Assembly (NCBI RefSeq): GCF_000967915.1
Contig: NC_022549.1
Location: forward strand, 1,228,366 to 1,292,365
Direction: 5' to 3'
DNA: 64,000 nt
DNA from: Paracholeplasma brassicae
GTDB taxonomy: Bacteria; Bacillota_I; Bacilli_A; Acholeplasmatales; UBA5453
The first letter of the stretch is position 1, and the number at the start of each line of letters is the position of its first letter. Below the pieces are notes generated by a model. The model worked only from the letters and a program-made list of their open reading frames with translations, was not told the DNA's origin and ran no database searches. The position numbers and the translations under genes were made by a program. Below, in pieces: positions 25,460 through 35,392 of the stretch.

Positions 25460-26494
25460 TTATAATTTTAGTGTTTGATACCCCGCCGCTTTTAGGACAC
25501 GGTTCATAATGGCATAGCCTATATCTTCTTTTGGTAGTTCAATAATGAAGATTTGTTCCATTTCTTTTTCATCCATCTCTCTTAGACTTGAAAAGAGATT
25601 ACTTGCAATTAAATTCATTTCTTCAAGATTACCGAGTGGAAAAACATTCATAAAGGAAAACATTGTTTGATAATCAGTTGCACAAATTAGTGCTGTTTTT
25701 GAGTTTAAAGAAGTGAGCGATTCTAAATAGTTTTTTATATTTTCAATCTTACCACTTAATAGAACAACATTCCCTTTTGGTTTGTAGTGTGTGTATTTCA
25801 TGCCAGGTGACATCACTTTTTCTGTATTACGCTCACCTGATTGATCGATGATTGGTTCATTAAGTACGTCTTCGATTGCTTTTTTAGTAATCGATCCTGG
25901 TCTTAATAAGACAAACACTTCCTTCGTTACATCTAGTACCGTTGATTCCAACCCAATGGTTGATTTTCCACCGTCAATGATGAAGTCTACTTTACCATAA
26001 AAATCTTCTTTGACATGCTTAAACATCGTTGACGAAGGTTTACCTGACAAATTCGCTGAAGGTGCCGCTAAAGGACAACCAACGATGTTTAATAGTTTTT
26101 GTGCAATTGGATTTGAAGGCAAACGAATCGCAACGGTTTCAAGTCCGCCTGTGGTTTGTTTAGGGACAATATCTTTTTTTTGAAAGATTAAAGTCAGTGG
26201 GCCTGGCCAAAAATGGGTCATTAATCGTTTGGCTTTTTCGCTAATTGATAAAGCGTATTTCGCCACTTCTTTTTCATCGTGAATATGAACAATCAGTGGG
26301 TTATCTTGTGGTCTTCCTTTTGCCTCATAGATTGCTTTTGCCGAACATTCATTTAAGGCGTTACCACCGATACCGTAGACGGTTTCGGTCGGAAATATTA
26401 CGAGCTTATTTTGATTGATTGCTTGTTTAAGTTGATCTTGAATCTCGATTTTGTCGAGATCTTCAATGCTTAGTAGTTTGGTTTTGATCATCAT
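25460..26494 (-). CDS. L-threonylcarbamoyladenylate synthase, Sua5 type
   Basis: A 344-residue enzyme making threonylcarbamoyl-AMP from threonine, bicarbonate and ATP for the t6A37 modification of ANN-decoding tRNAs. The YrdC domain (about 15-210) shows PTETVYGIGGNA, KGRPQDNPLIVHI and SANLSGKPSS. The C-terminal Sua5 domain (about 225-344) is present, so this is the long form rather than TsaC. Starts at 26500 (GTG), 26494 and 26491 are all possible after a weak AAAGAAG site; I chose the first ATG. Confidence 0.93.
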   Translation of the reverse strand: MMIKTKLLSIEDLDKIEIQDQLKQAINQNKLVIFPTETVYGIGGNALNECSAKAIYEAKGRPQDNPLIVHIHDEKEVAKYALSISEKAKRLMTHFWPGPLTLIFQKKDIVPKQTTGGLETVAIRLPSNPIAQKLLNIVGCPLAAPSANLSGKPSSTMFKHVKEDFYGKVDFIIDGGKSTIGLESTVLDVTKEVFVLLRPGSITKKAIEDVLNEPIIDQSGERNTEKVMSPGMKYTHYKPKGNVVLLSGKIENIKNYLESLTSLNSKTALICATDYQTMFSFMNVFPLGNLEEMNLIASNLFSSLREMDEKEMEQIFIIELPKEDIGYAIMNRVLKAAGYQTLKL

Positions 26495-26569
26495 TGTCAC
26501 TTCTTTTCTTTTATTATTATATCATACGTGTTAATTGCCAAAGAAAAAGATCAAGCAATAAGCCTAATC

Positions 26570-27613
26570 TCATAAGGATTTAAACGTCACACGATTTCTG
26601 CCTTGGTCCTTTGATTCGTATAAGAGCTTATCAGCTTGGGCAAGAACCCCATTTGCACAAGCGTCTTTTGATGCTTTTCGGTAAACTGCGCCAATCGATA
26701 GCGTGATCTTAAAGGTTCGATTTTCAAAGCTAAACACCTGAGACTCAATGGTTTGTCTGATTTCTTCTGCACGATTTAATACAGATTCCTCTTGTTCTGT
26801 TTTAAAGACATGAACAAACTCCTCACCACCATAACGCGCAAGTGCATCCTCAGGTTTGATGTGATTTAATAAAATACTGGCGATTTCTTTTAAGACGTAA
26901 TCTCCGCCAATGTGGCCATACGTGTCATTAATTGTCTTAAAGTGATCAATATCCATCATCAGAATACCAAGCCCGAATGAACAGTCGTCTTGTACGTTAT
27001 CGTAATACTTAACAAACGCATTTCGATTTGGCAAGCCCGTTAGAAAATCAGTCATTGCCATTTGTAAAATGTCTTGTTGGTATTCTTTGGCAATGTTTAG
27101 ATAATAATTCGCGCTATTGGCAACGCCAACGACATTCGCGATGATATTGATTGTATGTAAAAACATTAAAAACCCAAAGGACTGATCATAGATTGGCTGA
27201 AATTGAAAAGAGACCGCGTGTAAAATCATGAACGACCCTACTTCAAGAAGAATTCCAACTAATTTTTTTCTGCCTGTCCAGTTAGAAAAAACAATCAGCC
27301 CAGACAGATTAAAATAATAATAGTAAAAACCCGCGGTCCTTCCATAAGCTAATACCGAGACGATGATACTAAAATTCATCGCGAGTATAAACACAAGTGA
27401 GGCGTACCCATAAGACTTCTTTTTATTCAAATAAAGAGAAACGCCCGTTGAAATCATACAAATCAAATAGACCATGCTCATTTCAAATGACACCGTAACA
27501 TAGAAAAATGGAATTAAGAATACGTAGGATAAAAACGCGGACAAATAGACTAAGTTTGATTGATCGTAATACTGTCTAGTTGAAAAGTCCTTTTTTAAGA
27601 TGGGTTTATACAT
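26570..27613 (-). CDS. Membrane GGDEF-domain protein (diguanylate cyclase)
   Basis: A 347-residue protein with about six membrane segments (20-175) followed by a GGDEF domain (about 185-347) that would make cyclic di-GMP from two GTP. The active-site loop is GGEEF at 262-266, with FLTGLPNRNAF and DIDHFKTINDTYGH intact. The inhibitory site position, normally RxxD five residues before GGEEF, reads K253-P-E-D256. The N-terminal region may sense a membrane signal. The ATG follows GAGGTGATC. No phosphodiesterase or receptor gene occurs in the window. Confidence 0.92.
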   Translation of the reverse strand: MYKPILKKDFSTRQYYDQSNLVYLSAFLSYVFLIPFFYVTVSFEMSMVYLICMISTGVSLYLNKKKSYGYASLVFILAMNFSIIVSVLAYGRTAGFYYYYFNLSGLIVFSNWTGRKKLVGILLEVGSFMILHAVSFQFQPIYDQSFGFLMFLHTINIIANVVGVANSANYYLNIAKEYQQDILQMAMTDFLTGLPNRNAFVKYYDNVQDDCSFGLGILMMDIDHFKTINDTYGHIGGDYVLKEIASILLNHIKPEDALARYGGEEFVHVFKTEQEESVLNRAEEIRQTIESQVFSFENRTFKITLSIGAVYRKASKDACANGVLAQADKLLYESKDQGRNRVTFKSL

Positions 27614-27689
27614 ATGATCACCTCGATCGAACGATTTAATCTTATTTAATCATAATTATTCCAAAATTGCTAATAACATCATCCATTGA

Positions 27690-29705
27690 CTAACTATTTG
27701 GGTCTAATTCTTTGGATATTTTGATTTGAGAGCGATAAATGTTCGCATAAACGCCATTTTTCTCTAACAAAATTTGATGTGGGCCTTCTTCTACTTTTAA
27801 ACCGGCTTGTAATACAACAATCTTATCGGCATTTTTGATGGTTGATAATCGGTGCGCAATGACGATCGTTGTTCTGCCTTTTTTGACCTTTTCGAGCGCG
27901 GTTTGAATCATTGTCTCCGTCTCTGTGTCAATGTTTGCGGTTGCCTCATCCATGACTAAGATCGCTGGGTCATGAATGACCGCCCTAGCAAATGAAATTA
28001 ACTGTTTTTCACCCACAGATAAGTTACCACCACCGCGAGTAATCACTTGATTAATGCCTTCTTCGTATTTATCAAGGAGTTTTTTACCACCAATTTCATT
28101 AAGGACTTCGATCACTTTTTCATCACTAATGTCGTCATGCCCAAATCGGATGTTATCCCCCAGCGTACCTTTAAAAATGACTGGGTCTTGTAAGATAATA
28201 CCCACGTGTTTTCGATAGGTGCGTTTATCCCATGTATCAATTGGCTTTTCATCCACATAAATTTGCCCCATGTCGTACGATTTCAAGTCATAAAAACGCA
28301 TGAGAAGACTCATTAAGGATGTTTTTCCTGAACCGGTATGACCCACTAGTCCAACCATACTACCTGATGGAATATCTAAATTGATGCCTTTTAGGACTGG
28401 GTTACCTTCTTTATAAGAAAACCATAAGTTATCAAAACGAACGTCACCTTTAAATCGAGGAACAACTTCAAATCGATCACTTTCTTTTTCACCGTCGATG
28501 ATCTTAAAAATACGTTCGGTTCGTACGATGGCGTGTTGAAGGTTTCCAATTTCTCTAAAGAGCGTACCGACCGGTTCAATTAGTCTTGTTAAATAATCGT
28601 TGTAAGCATAGATAATACCCGCAGAAACAACAAACCCTGGAATGGTTAAATACCCATTTCCAAAGTATAAGACAATCACTGCCGTCACAAGCGCCCCAAG
28701 TAGGCGTATCATGTTCCAGCCAATCGATAAGTGAAGTCGTTGTTCCTTAAGTTTTTCTTTTCGAAAATCATCGGATAAATCATTAAACTTCTTTTCGGTT
28801 TGTTTTTTATAGTTAAATATTTGTAAAATACTGATTCCATTAATAATTTCATTTAATTGTGCCGTTAACATGGAACTTTGTTCATTCACCTTAACCGCTA
28901 TTTTGGTGAGCTTCTTAATGAAGTACTTTAACCAAAAATAGACAATAGGAAACACCAAAAAGGTGTATAAGGCAAGTCTAAAATCTAGGTAGAACATCCC
29001 AATATAGGCAAATATTACCGCTAAAGACGCATTGACTAATAAGTTCATGATGGTTGAAAATAAGTTCATCATGCCTCCGACATCCGAGATGATACGGTTG
29101 GCTACCTTCCCAGCGGGTTCTTCTTCAAAATACGTCATTGGCATGCGGTAAAGTGAGCTTACCGCATCTTTTCTCGCATCCCTGACGATATTAACGTTGA
29201 TCATTGAGGTTGAAATTCGCTGTATGTAGGTAAATAATATGGATAAGAAAAATCTTGCGATTAATAGAATTAATAAGATACTTAGTGGTTTAACCACTGG
29301 TTCATAAAACGTTCTTACTTCTTTACTCGTTAATTGTTGCACCTCAAATGTTAAGGTTCTTCCATCTTGGGTCACAATGGTCATTTGATTGCCTTCTAAT
29401 GATTTGTTTCCATTTTCTGCAAGTCCATCGGTAATGTAATACTTGCCCTCGTAAATCACAACAGAAATTGGTGCGCTGTCATTTTTTGTTTGAGTATAGT
29501 AACTGCCCTCGTAATACACGTTGGTTTTATCGGTCGTTTGGTACCATGGCTCTTCAATACTGACTAAATAATCGTCTAAAATTGTTTTGACAATGAGTGG
29601 GGCAACCAGTCCTAAGAACTGTACCACCAACATCGCAATTAACGTGATTGTTAATAACTTTTTATATTTAGAAATGTAACGCCATACTTTTTTCATTGTT
29701 TTCAT
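27690..29705 (-). CDS. ABC exporter subunit with extracytoplasmic insert (BmrD/YheH-like)
   Basis: A 671-residue half-transporter. The first membrane helix (about 18-42) is followed by an insert of about 90 residues (48-135), as in the extracellular domain of B. subtilis BmrD. The remaining helices run to about 400. The ATPase domain has Walker A GHTGSGKTS, signature LSVGE and Walker B ILVMDEAT with an intact catalytic Glu. It forms the catalytic half of a heterodimer with the preceding gene; the two are eight bases apart, with the ribosome binding site overlapping the upstream stop. Multidrug or lipid-like export is the usual role. Confidence 0.9.
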   Translation of the reverse strand: MKTMKKVWRYISKYKKLLTITLIAMLVVQFLGLVAPLIVKTILDDYLVSIEEPWYQTTDKTNVYYEGSYYTQTKNDSAPISVVIYEGKYYITDGLAENGNKSLEGNQMTIVTQDGRTLTFEVQQLTSKEVRTFYEPVVKPLSILLILLIARFFLSILFTYIQRISTSMINVNIVRDARKDAVSSLYRMPMTYFEEEPAGKVANRIISDVGGMMNLFSTIMNLLVNASLAVIFAYIGMFYLDFRLALYTFLVFPIVYFWLKYFIKKLTKIAVKVNEQSSMLTAQLNEIINGISILQIFNYKKQTEKKFNDLSDDFRKEKLKEQRLHLSIGWNMIRLLGALVTAVIVLYFGNGYLTIPGFVVSAGIIYAYNDYLTRLIEPVGTLFREIGNLQHAIVRTERIFKIIDGEKESDRFEVVPRFKGDVRFDNLWFSYKEGNPVLKGINLDIPSGSMVGLVGHTGSGKTSLMSLLMRFYDLKSYDMGQIYVDEKPIDTWDKRTYRKHVGIILQDPVIFKGTLGDNIRFGHDDISDEKVIEVLNEIGGKKLLDKYEEGINQVITRGGGNLSVGEKQLISFARAVIHDPAILVMDEATANIDTETETMIQTALEKVKKGRTTIVIAHRLSTIKNADKIVVLQAGLKVEEGPHQILLEKNGVYANIYRSQIKISKELDPNS

Positions 29706-29713
29706 ACAATCAC

Positions 29714-31447
29714 CTACTTCATTGTCATTTGCTGGATGTATTGATGTTTGTACCAGCCATCTTGTTTTAAGAGCTCTTCGTGAGTTCCTTTTTGTGTGAT
29801 TTGTCCATTTTCTATGACTAGAATCACATCGGCATCTCTTACCGCACTAAACCGGTGAGCGACGATTATATTGGTCTTACCTTTTCTAAAGTCTATTAAA
29901 TGCCCAATGATGGTGTCCTCTGTTTTCGCATCAACCGCTGATAATGAGTCATCTAAAATTAATATCTCAGGTTCTTTAATCAACGCTCTAGCAATGGATA
30001 AGCGTTGTTTTTGCCCACCAGAAAGTGTTGTGCCTGATTCACCAACCATGGTGTGAAGCCCTTGTTGTAAGAATAATAAATCTTTTTCAAAATCCGCTAT
30101 TTTAATCGCCTTATTGATCATATCAACGTTGGCGTTTGGTTTACCAATTAAAATGTTCTCATCAACCCCACGTTTAAATAAGATATGGGTTTGAGGCACA
30201 TAACCAACTAAGTTCCTGATGTCTTCAATCTTGTAAGAATCGATTCGTTGGTTGTCGATATAGATTTGTCCTTGAGTCACATTAAACTCTCTTAATAATT
30301 GTCGAATCAATGTGGATTTTCCACTACCTGTGGGTCCGACAATCCCAATGGTTTGTCCGTTATTTATCTCAAACGTTATGTCTTTAATTACCGGTTGTTT
30401 ATCAAACGGATATAAAAAGGTAACATTTTCAAATCGAATTTGTTTAAAGTCAATGATGTCTTTTGACGTGAGGTCATCATGAACCTCAGGTACTTGAGTC
30501 ATAATTTCATCATAACGATCGATCGAAATGGTTGCGTTATTGATTTGAGTAAAAATAGTCGATATGGCGATAATTGGCCCATAAAGCATACCAACATAAG
30601 AAACAAATGTAATTAATTGACCAAGTGACATTTTCGATTCTAAAATGAAATAGACACCAAATACAAATGCCAAGACATAAGCGATGCCATAAACCACTTC
30701 AAATAATGGGTTAAACCAACTTTCGTATCTAACGATGTAACGCCACGATTCAATGTCAGCATCAATTGCGTCTTTCAATTTGTCCAAATCATTTTCTTCT
30801 TGGACGTAGGCACGAATGGTTTTTTGACCTTCGACTGACTCTAACACTTTTTCGGTCATTTCTGCGTAGATTTCACGGTGAATTTTGACGTACTTTCTCT
30901 TTTTACTTCGAATGATGTTTAAGATAGTTAATCCAATTGGCATGATTGTCACTGAAATGATGGTGAGTTCCCAAGAAATCGAAAACCCCATTACTCCAAT
31001 AGCAAACAAAATCACACCCACATTAAATATGATCCCTTCCATAATCGAACTTGCTGCTTGCGTGATTGAATCCAAATCCGCGGTGACTCTCGAGATTAAA
31101 TCACCTTTATCGTAGAGTTCAAAAAACTTGGAATCCATTTCAAACAAATGACTCAAATATCGTTTTCTAAGTTGAAACGTTAACGTTTGAGCCGTCTTGT
31201 TCGATAAATAGTTATAAACAAAAGAAAGGGCGTACCTTGAAACTGGTAATAATACGAGCGCGCCAACAATCATTACAAGTGTGGATTCATTTAATTTCCC
31301 CGAAATTACGGTATCAATCGCAAACCCTAAGACATACGCTGGTGTTAGTGAAATAAAAGCGATTGAAAGTAGTAAAAACAACATAATGACGTAGGTCACA
31401 CGGTGTTCTATGATAAACCATTTAATTTTTCTGATTATATTTGCCAT
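29714..31447 (-). CDS. ABC exporter subunit with non-canonical ATP site (BmrC/YheI-like)
   Basis: A 577-residue half-transporter with six membrane helices (about 15-310) and a C-terminal ATPase. Walker A is GPTGSGKST and the signature LSGGQ is canonical, but the catalytic Glu after Walker B is Asp (LILDDSLSAVD), as in BmrC, LmrC and TM287 subunits. This marks the degenerate half of a heterodimeric exporter with the gene at 27690. The ATG follows AGAGG by eight bases. It is the first gene of a two-gene operon. Confidence 0.92.
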   Translation of the reverse strand: MANIIRKIKWFIIEHRVTYVIMLFLLLSIAFISLTPAYVLGFAIDTVISGKLNESTLVMIVGALVLLPVSRYALSFVYNYLSNKTAQTLTFQLRKRYLSHLFEMDSKFFELYDKGDLISRVTADLDSITQAASSIMEGIIFNVGVILFAIGVMGFSISWELTIISVTIMPIGLTILNIIRSKKRKYVKIHREIYAEMTEKVLESVEGQKTIRAYVQEENDLDKLKDAIDADIESWRYIVRYESWFNPLFEVVYGIAYVLAFVFGVYFILESKMSLGQLITFVSYVGMLYGPIIAISTIFTQINNATISIDRYDEIMTQVPEVHDDLTSKDIIDFKQIRFENVTFLYPFDKQPVIKDITFEINNGQTIGIVGPTGSGKSTLIRQLLREFNVTQGQIYIDNQRIDSYKIEDIRNLVGYVPQTHILFKRGVDENILIGKPNANVDMINKAIKIADFEKDLLFLQQGLHTMVGESGTTLSGGQKQRLSIARALIKEPEILILDDSLSAVDAKTEDTIIGHLIDFRKGKTNIIVAHRFSAVRDADVILVIENGQITQKGTHEELLKQDGWYKHQYIQQMTMK

Positions 31448-31540
31448 AACGATACCTCTTTAAATATACTATATATTATTATACGCTCTATTCATCATAT
31501 TTATCATTAATTTAGATGAAAATGATTTCAAAAAAATGAA

Positions 31541-31566
31541 AAGAAAAACCGAGAATTTTTCTCGGC
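31541..31566 (-). terminator. Terminator of the aldo/keto reductase gene
   Basis: On the minus strand CCGAGA-N5-TCTCGG is followed by T5C and further T's, 13 bases after the stop codon. Confidence 0.82.
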
Positions 31567-31579
31567 TTGAAAAAGGTGT

Positions 31580-32563
31580 TTACCATAACGGATGAACACT
31601 GGGCTTTATGTATTTATCATAAATCGCTTTTACCTGATTCATTTGATCCATAGATAATGGCGCTAAGTTAATCGCCTCGATGTTTTGCTTGACTTGATAA
31701 GGCTTTGAAGCCCCTGGAATTACCGTAGAAACCGCATCAAACATTAGAATGTATTTTAAAGCATAAGGAATTAAATTATCTGTTTGAAACAAATCCTTGA
31801 GCGCTTCAACCGCTTTTAGCCCCAAATCGAAGTCAACGCCAGAAAATGTTTCGCCCTTATCAAACGATTGTCCATCTCGATTAAACGTACGATGGTCCTT
31901 TTCATTGAAGGTCGTCTTAGATGTATACTTACCTGTCAACAAACCACTCGCTAATGGGACACGCACAATAATGCCGACGTTTTTTTCTTTTGCCATTGGA
32001 AATAACTTCTCAAGTGGTTTTAAACGAAACATATTAAAGATAACCTCGATTGCCGAGACTCCTTCGTATTTCATTGCTTTTATGCCATCTTCGACTTTTT
32101 CGATTGAAACACCGTAATTTTTTATCAACCCTTCAACTTTAAATGAATCAAGGGCTTCAAATACTTTTGGTTCATCGTATAGATCACTTGGTGGACAGTG
32201 CAGTAAGACAAGATCTAATTGACTTACTTTTAATCTTTTAATTGAACCAAGAATAAACTCACGCATGTTTTCTTTTGTATATAAATCTTTGTCTTGTCTT
32301 TCTAATCGTCTTCCAAGTTTTGTAATCACAACTGGTTTTTCATCCATTGACTGAGTAAATTGACCAATTGCTTCTTCAGAAAGTCCACCTGAATAAACAT
32401 CCGCTGTGTCAAAGCAATTCACTTCGTTTTTTGTTGCCTCAGTTAGTGTTTCTTTTGCAAGTTCGTGATTAAATGGCGTTCCCCAACCACCACCGAGTTG
32501 CCAAGTCCCTAAAGCAACCTCAGAGACCATAAAACCTGTTTTTCCTAATTGTCTTATCTTCAT
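31580..32563 (-). CDS. Aldo/keto reductase
   Basis: A 327-residue NAD(P)H-dependent oxidoreductase with the (beta/alpha)8 AKR fold. The catalytic tetrad region is visible: Asp and Tyr in NCFDTADVYSGGLSEE, Lys in VITKLGRRL, and His in LVLLHCPPSD. The C-terminal cofactor-binding VIPGASKPYQVKQN is present. Most similar in outline to the YajO/Tas-like group. The ATG at 32563 lies after GAGGTG; ten upstream in-frame residues are not needed. Monocistronic. The substrate is unknown. Confidence 0.9.
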   Translation of the reverse strand: MKIRQLGKTGFMVSEVALGTWQLGGGWGTPFNHELAKETLTEATKNEVNCFDTADVYSGGLSEEAIGQFTQSMDEKPVVITKLGRRLERQDKDLYTKENMREFILGSIKRLKVSQLDLVLLHCPPSDLYDEPKVFEALDSFKVEGLIKNYGVSIEKVEDGIKAMKYEGVSAIEVIFNMFRLKPLEKLFPMAKEKNVGIIVRVPLASGLLTGKYTSKTTFNEKDHRTFNRDGQSFDKGETFSGVDFDLGLKAVEALKDLFQTDNLIPYALKYILMFDAVSTVIPGASKPYQVKQNIEAINLAPLSMDQMNQVKAIYDKYIKPSVHPLW

Positions 32564-32835
32564 AGAATCACCTCTATTACTATTATACAACAATCTTTAC
32601 TCAAACGATGATTCTCGTAGAAATTAACCCGATTTATAATTTGATTATTATGTATAAACATATATATAAACGCTAGTTTATTATGAAATATATCTACTAT
32701 ATTGTCTTTGTTAAGGCATCAAATCGATTTTTAATATATATATGTTATCTTAATAATGGTATTTTTTTGACAATTATACGATTAAATTATGAATGATTAT
32801 GTTTTATGGTATGATTTTATAAAGGAGAGATTATA

Positions 32836-33489
32836 ATGTCATTTACTAAAAACTTAAAAACATACTTTCTATTTCATCCAGTGAATACCATACTTATTGG
32901 ATTGAATCTACTAATGTTAATCGTTACCTATCTTTTCGGTGGTTTTACAACAGCTGTACTTCTTAAATTAGGTGCCATATTCCCACCTTACATCATCGAT
33001 AATCAAGAGTACCACCGTTTAATACTCGCAATGTTTTTGCACGGCAGCATCATCCATTTCTTGATGAACAACTTTGTTTTATATCAACTTGGTGCCTATT
33101 TAGAACGATTGATCGGTTCGATCAATTATCTAATCCTCTATTTGGTCTCAGGATTGATTTCCTCAATCGTCATTACTTATTTTGGAGAAGTCATGAGTAT
33201 CACAATTGGCGCAAGTGGTGCTATCTATGGCGTCATGGCTGGTCTATTGATGTTGACGTTTATTCGAACGCATTGGTTCTCCGATCATCAAATCAGAAAC
33301 ATTAGACAACTGATGATATTAAACGTCATCTTTACATTCATTGTTCCTAATATTTCCATCTTAGGCCATTTAGGCGGACTGGTCGCTGGTTTGTTGTTGA
33401 TTCTTCTACTTTCACCTAAAAGACCCGATTATCGAAACAAGTTAACCAAAGAAAAATACATCAATGTCCTAAATGAACAAAACCGATGA
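32836..33489 (+). CDS. Rhomboid family intramembrane serine protease
   Basis: A 217-residue membrane protein with about six helices. The catalytic dyad is Ser127 in GASGAIYG and His178 in LGHLGGLVAG. The HFLMNNFVLYQLGAYLER stretch supplies the conserved H/N region of helix 2. It cleaves transmembrane segments of unknown substrates. The start follows AAAGGAGAG. It is alone in its transcription unit, behind a very AT-rich 270-base region shared with the divergent reductase gene, and it ends inside a bidirectional terminator. Confidence 0.93.
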   Translation: MSFTKNLKTYFLFHPVNTILIGLNLLMLIVTYLFGGFTTAVLLKLGAIFPPYIIDNQEYHRLILAMFLHGSIIHFLMNNFVLYQLGAYLERLIGSINYLILYLVSGLISSIVITYFGEVMSITIGASGAIYGVMAGLLMLTFIRTHWFSDHQIRNIRQLMILNVIFTFIVPNISILGHLGGLVAGLLLILLLSPKRPDYRNKLTKEKYINVLNEQNR

Positions 33490-33518
33490 GCCTTCTTGCT
33501 CATCGGTTTATTTTTTTT
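33481..33518. terminator. Bidirectional terminator
   Basis: A stem AACCGATGAG/CTCATCGGTT with an 8-base loop then T-rich sequence. The rhomboid stop codon lies in its left arm and the flavoprotein gene ends in its right arm. Confidence 0.85.
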
Positions 33519-34723
33519 ACAATTGAATAAGATGCTAACCTAGAGGTCGTTAGTGCAATCGTGATATTAAATCCGCCAATCGGTCCTTGAAGATCAACGG
33601 TTTCACCAACAAAATACAACCCTTGATGCTTCCTTGATTCAAAAGTCGATGGATCTAACTCTTTTGTATCAATTCCACCCGCATTAACAAAGGCTTTTTC
33701 CTTATCCTCAACTCGATCGATTTCAACTTGAAAATCCGTAAGATAAGCAATAAGTTTGTTTAAATCTTTTTTTGAAATTTCTTTTAATTTCAAATTCGAT
33801 AGATTTAAATCTTCCATGATTCGCTTGGAGACTTTTTTTGTTGTCACTTGTTCCAAAGTTTTTAATAGTAACTCATTCTTATCTACTGCCTCATTAAACT
33901 GGTTAATTACTTCTTCTTTTGAAAGTTCAGACAAAATAATCGATACCTTCAAACTACCCTCATGTGTTATATGTTCATGAAACAATTCAGAAGCATGTAA
34001 TATTAAAGGTCCAGATAAACCAAAATGTGTGAATAATAGTCCGCCTTCAAATGTTTTTTTAGAACCGACGATTTTTAGCGTTGTGTTAAAGCTAACGCCT
34101 TGAAAGTCACCGTACTGTGAAACAACTTGTTTTGAATAAACATAGGTTTCAGCCGGTGAAAAAGGTATTGTTTTCATGTCTAGTTTTTTTGCGAAAGCTA
34201 ATCCGTCCCCACTTGAACCGGTGGTAGGATACGCATTCGATCCAGTTGATATAATCACATTTTTCGACATGAAGGCGTCATTAGATGTTTTAATCAAATA
34301 ATTGTCACCCATTCTTTCAATGGATTTTACGCCATGATTAAATTTGATTCTTTCTCGATTGATTTGATTTAAAAACACTTCAAGAACAGACGCACTTTTC
34401 ATTGTTTTTGGAAAATATTTAAAATTTTCTTGAAGCACTAATTCAAGGCCTTGCTGCTTGAAATAATTAATGATTTCTTTAGGCCCAAACTCACTTAAAG
34501 CTTTATATAAAAATCGTTTGTGTTTAACGTTTAAGGCTTGAATAAATTGGTCATTTGACAGATTGTTCGTTACATTGCATTTTTTTCCGCCTGTCAACAG
34601 TATCTTTTTTCCTACTTTGTCATTTTTTTCTAGTAATAAGTAATTCAATTGATTTTCTTCAAACACAGAGGCACTCATTAATCCTGCTGGTCCTCCACCA
34701 ATAATTATCACATCATAGATCAT
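33500..34723 (-). CDS. HI0933/BaiN-like FAD-dependent oxidoreductase
   Basis: A 407-residue flavoprotein. The dinucleotide-binding motif GGGPAGLMSA lies at residues 8-17, KKILLTGGKKCNVTN is characteristic of the HI0933 family, and the C-terminal GGFNITIALTTSRLAS closes the FAD site. The family is widespread, and its members have been called aminoacetone oxidases or BaiN-like reductases, but the physiological reaction is uncertain. The ATG at 34723 follows AGGAAG by about seven bases; the longer frame start at 34780 lacks a ribosome binding site. Monocistronic. Confidence 0.88.
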   Translation of the reverse strand: MIYDVIIIGGGPAGLMSASVFEENQLNYLLLEKNDKVGKKILLTGGKKCNVTNNLSNDQFIQALNVKHKRFLYKALSEFGPKEIINYFKQQGLELVLQENFKYFPKTMKSASVLEVFLNQINRERIKFNHGVKSIERMGDNYLIKTSNDAFMSKNVIISTGSNAYPTTGSSGDGLAFAKKLDMKTIPFSPAETYVYSKQVVSQYGDFQGVSFNTTLKIVGSKKTFEGGLLFTHFGLSGPLILHASELFHEHITHEGSLKVSIILSELSKEEVINQFNEAVDKNELLLKTLEQVTTKKVSKRIMEDLNLSNLKLKEISKKDLNKLIAYLTDFQVEIDRVEDKEKAFVNAGGIDTKELDPSTFESRKHQGLYFVGETVDLQGPIGGFNITIALTTSRLASYSIVKKINR

Positions 34724-34795
34724 CTCATCACTTCCTAAGTTTCTATTATAGCACATTTCTATTTTTGGCATGTATGGCATACAAATATAAAACTG

Positions 34796-34804
34796 TGTTA
34801 TAAT
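34796..34804 (+). promoter_or_regulatory. Extended -10 promoter of the ASCH gene
   Basis: TGTTATAAT lies 28 bases before the GTG start at 34833. Confidence 0.5.
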
Positions 34805-34832
34805 ATCTATATATGACTACTGAGGTGATATT

Positions 34833-35279
34833 GTGACCCCAAAAGAATTATGGCAAACATTTTTAGAAGCTCATCCCGTCCATAAGAAAGAGACGTATCG
34901 CATTTTTTCTTATGGGAATTTTCAGTCAAGAACGTTATTTGAACTAACACAATCAGGCTTAAAAACTGCACATTCGAGCTTATATTGTCTTTATGAATTA
35001 GAAGAGATTGATTTACCAGAGATTAACCAATGGACGATTTTATTAAACGAGGATGGCCAAGCATCATGTATATTAAAAACACATGGCGTCAAAATCTCAC
35101 CATTTATTGATGTTAATTCGGCACACGCAAAAAACGAGTGCCTTGGTGATGCCACACTTACCTCTTGGCGTAAAATTCAAATGGCATTTTTTAAAGAACA
35201 ACTTAGAAAATATCACTTGAGTTTCGATCACGATATGTTGATTGTGCTTGAGGAATTTGAGGTTTTCTACAAGGGATAA
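34833..35279 (+). CDS. ASCH domain protein
   Basis: A 148-residue cytosolic protein of the ASCH superfamily, a PUA-like beta-barrel thought to bind RNA or modified nucleosides. Family features include LTQSGLKTAHSSLY (the GxKxxT-like entry) and FIDVNSAHAKNEGLGD-like FIDVNSAHAKNECLG. Some members are nucleoside hydrolases or ribonucleases, but activity cannot be assigned. Translation starts at GTG 34833, seven bases after GAGGTG. Monocistronic with its own terminator. Confidence 0.82.
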   Translation: MTPKELWQTFLEAHPVHKKETYRIFSYGNFQSRTLFELTQSGLKTAHSSLYCLYELEEIDLPEINQWTILLNEDGQASCILKTHGVKISPFIDVNSAHAKNECLGDATLTSWRKIQMAFFKEQLRKYHLSFDHDMLIVLEEFEVFYKG

Positions 35280-35291
35280 CAAATTTGATTC

Positions 35292-35320
35292 AATCGTCCG
35301 ATTTGGACGATTTTTTTTTA
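35292..35320 (+). terminator. Terminator of the ASCH gene
   Basis: An 8-bp stem AATCGTCC/GGACGATT with loop GATTT, followed by T7. Confidence 0.9.
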
Positions 35321-35392
35321 TTTTTATAATGACATAATGTTAAAAATATGATAGTATTTTAATAAAGAAACATCAATAAAGGAGATCAAATT

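Noticed and set aside
32594-32835. TTGACA at 32767 as the rhomboid promoter
   Set aside because: The nearest good -10 (TATGAT near 32811) is 38 bases away. The region is AT-rich and gives many chance matches.
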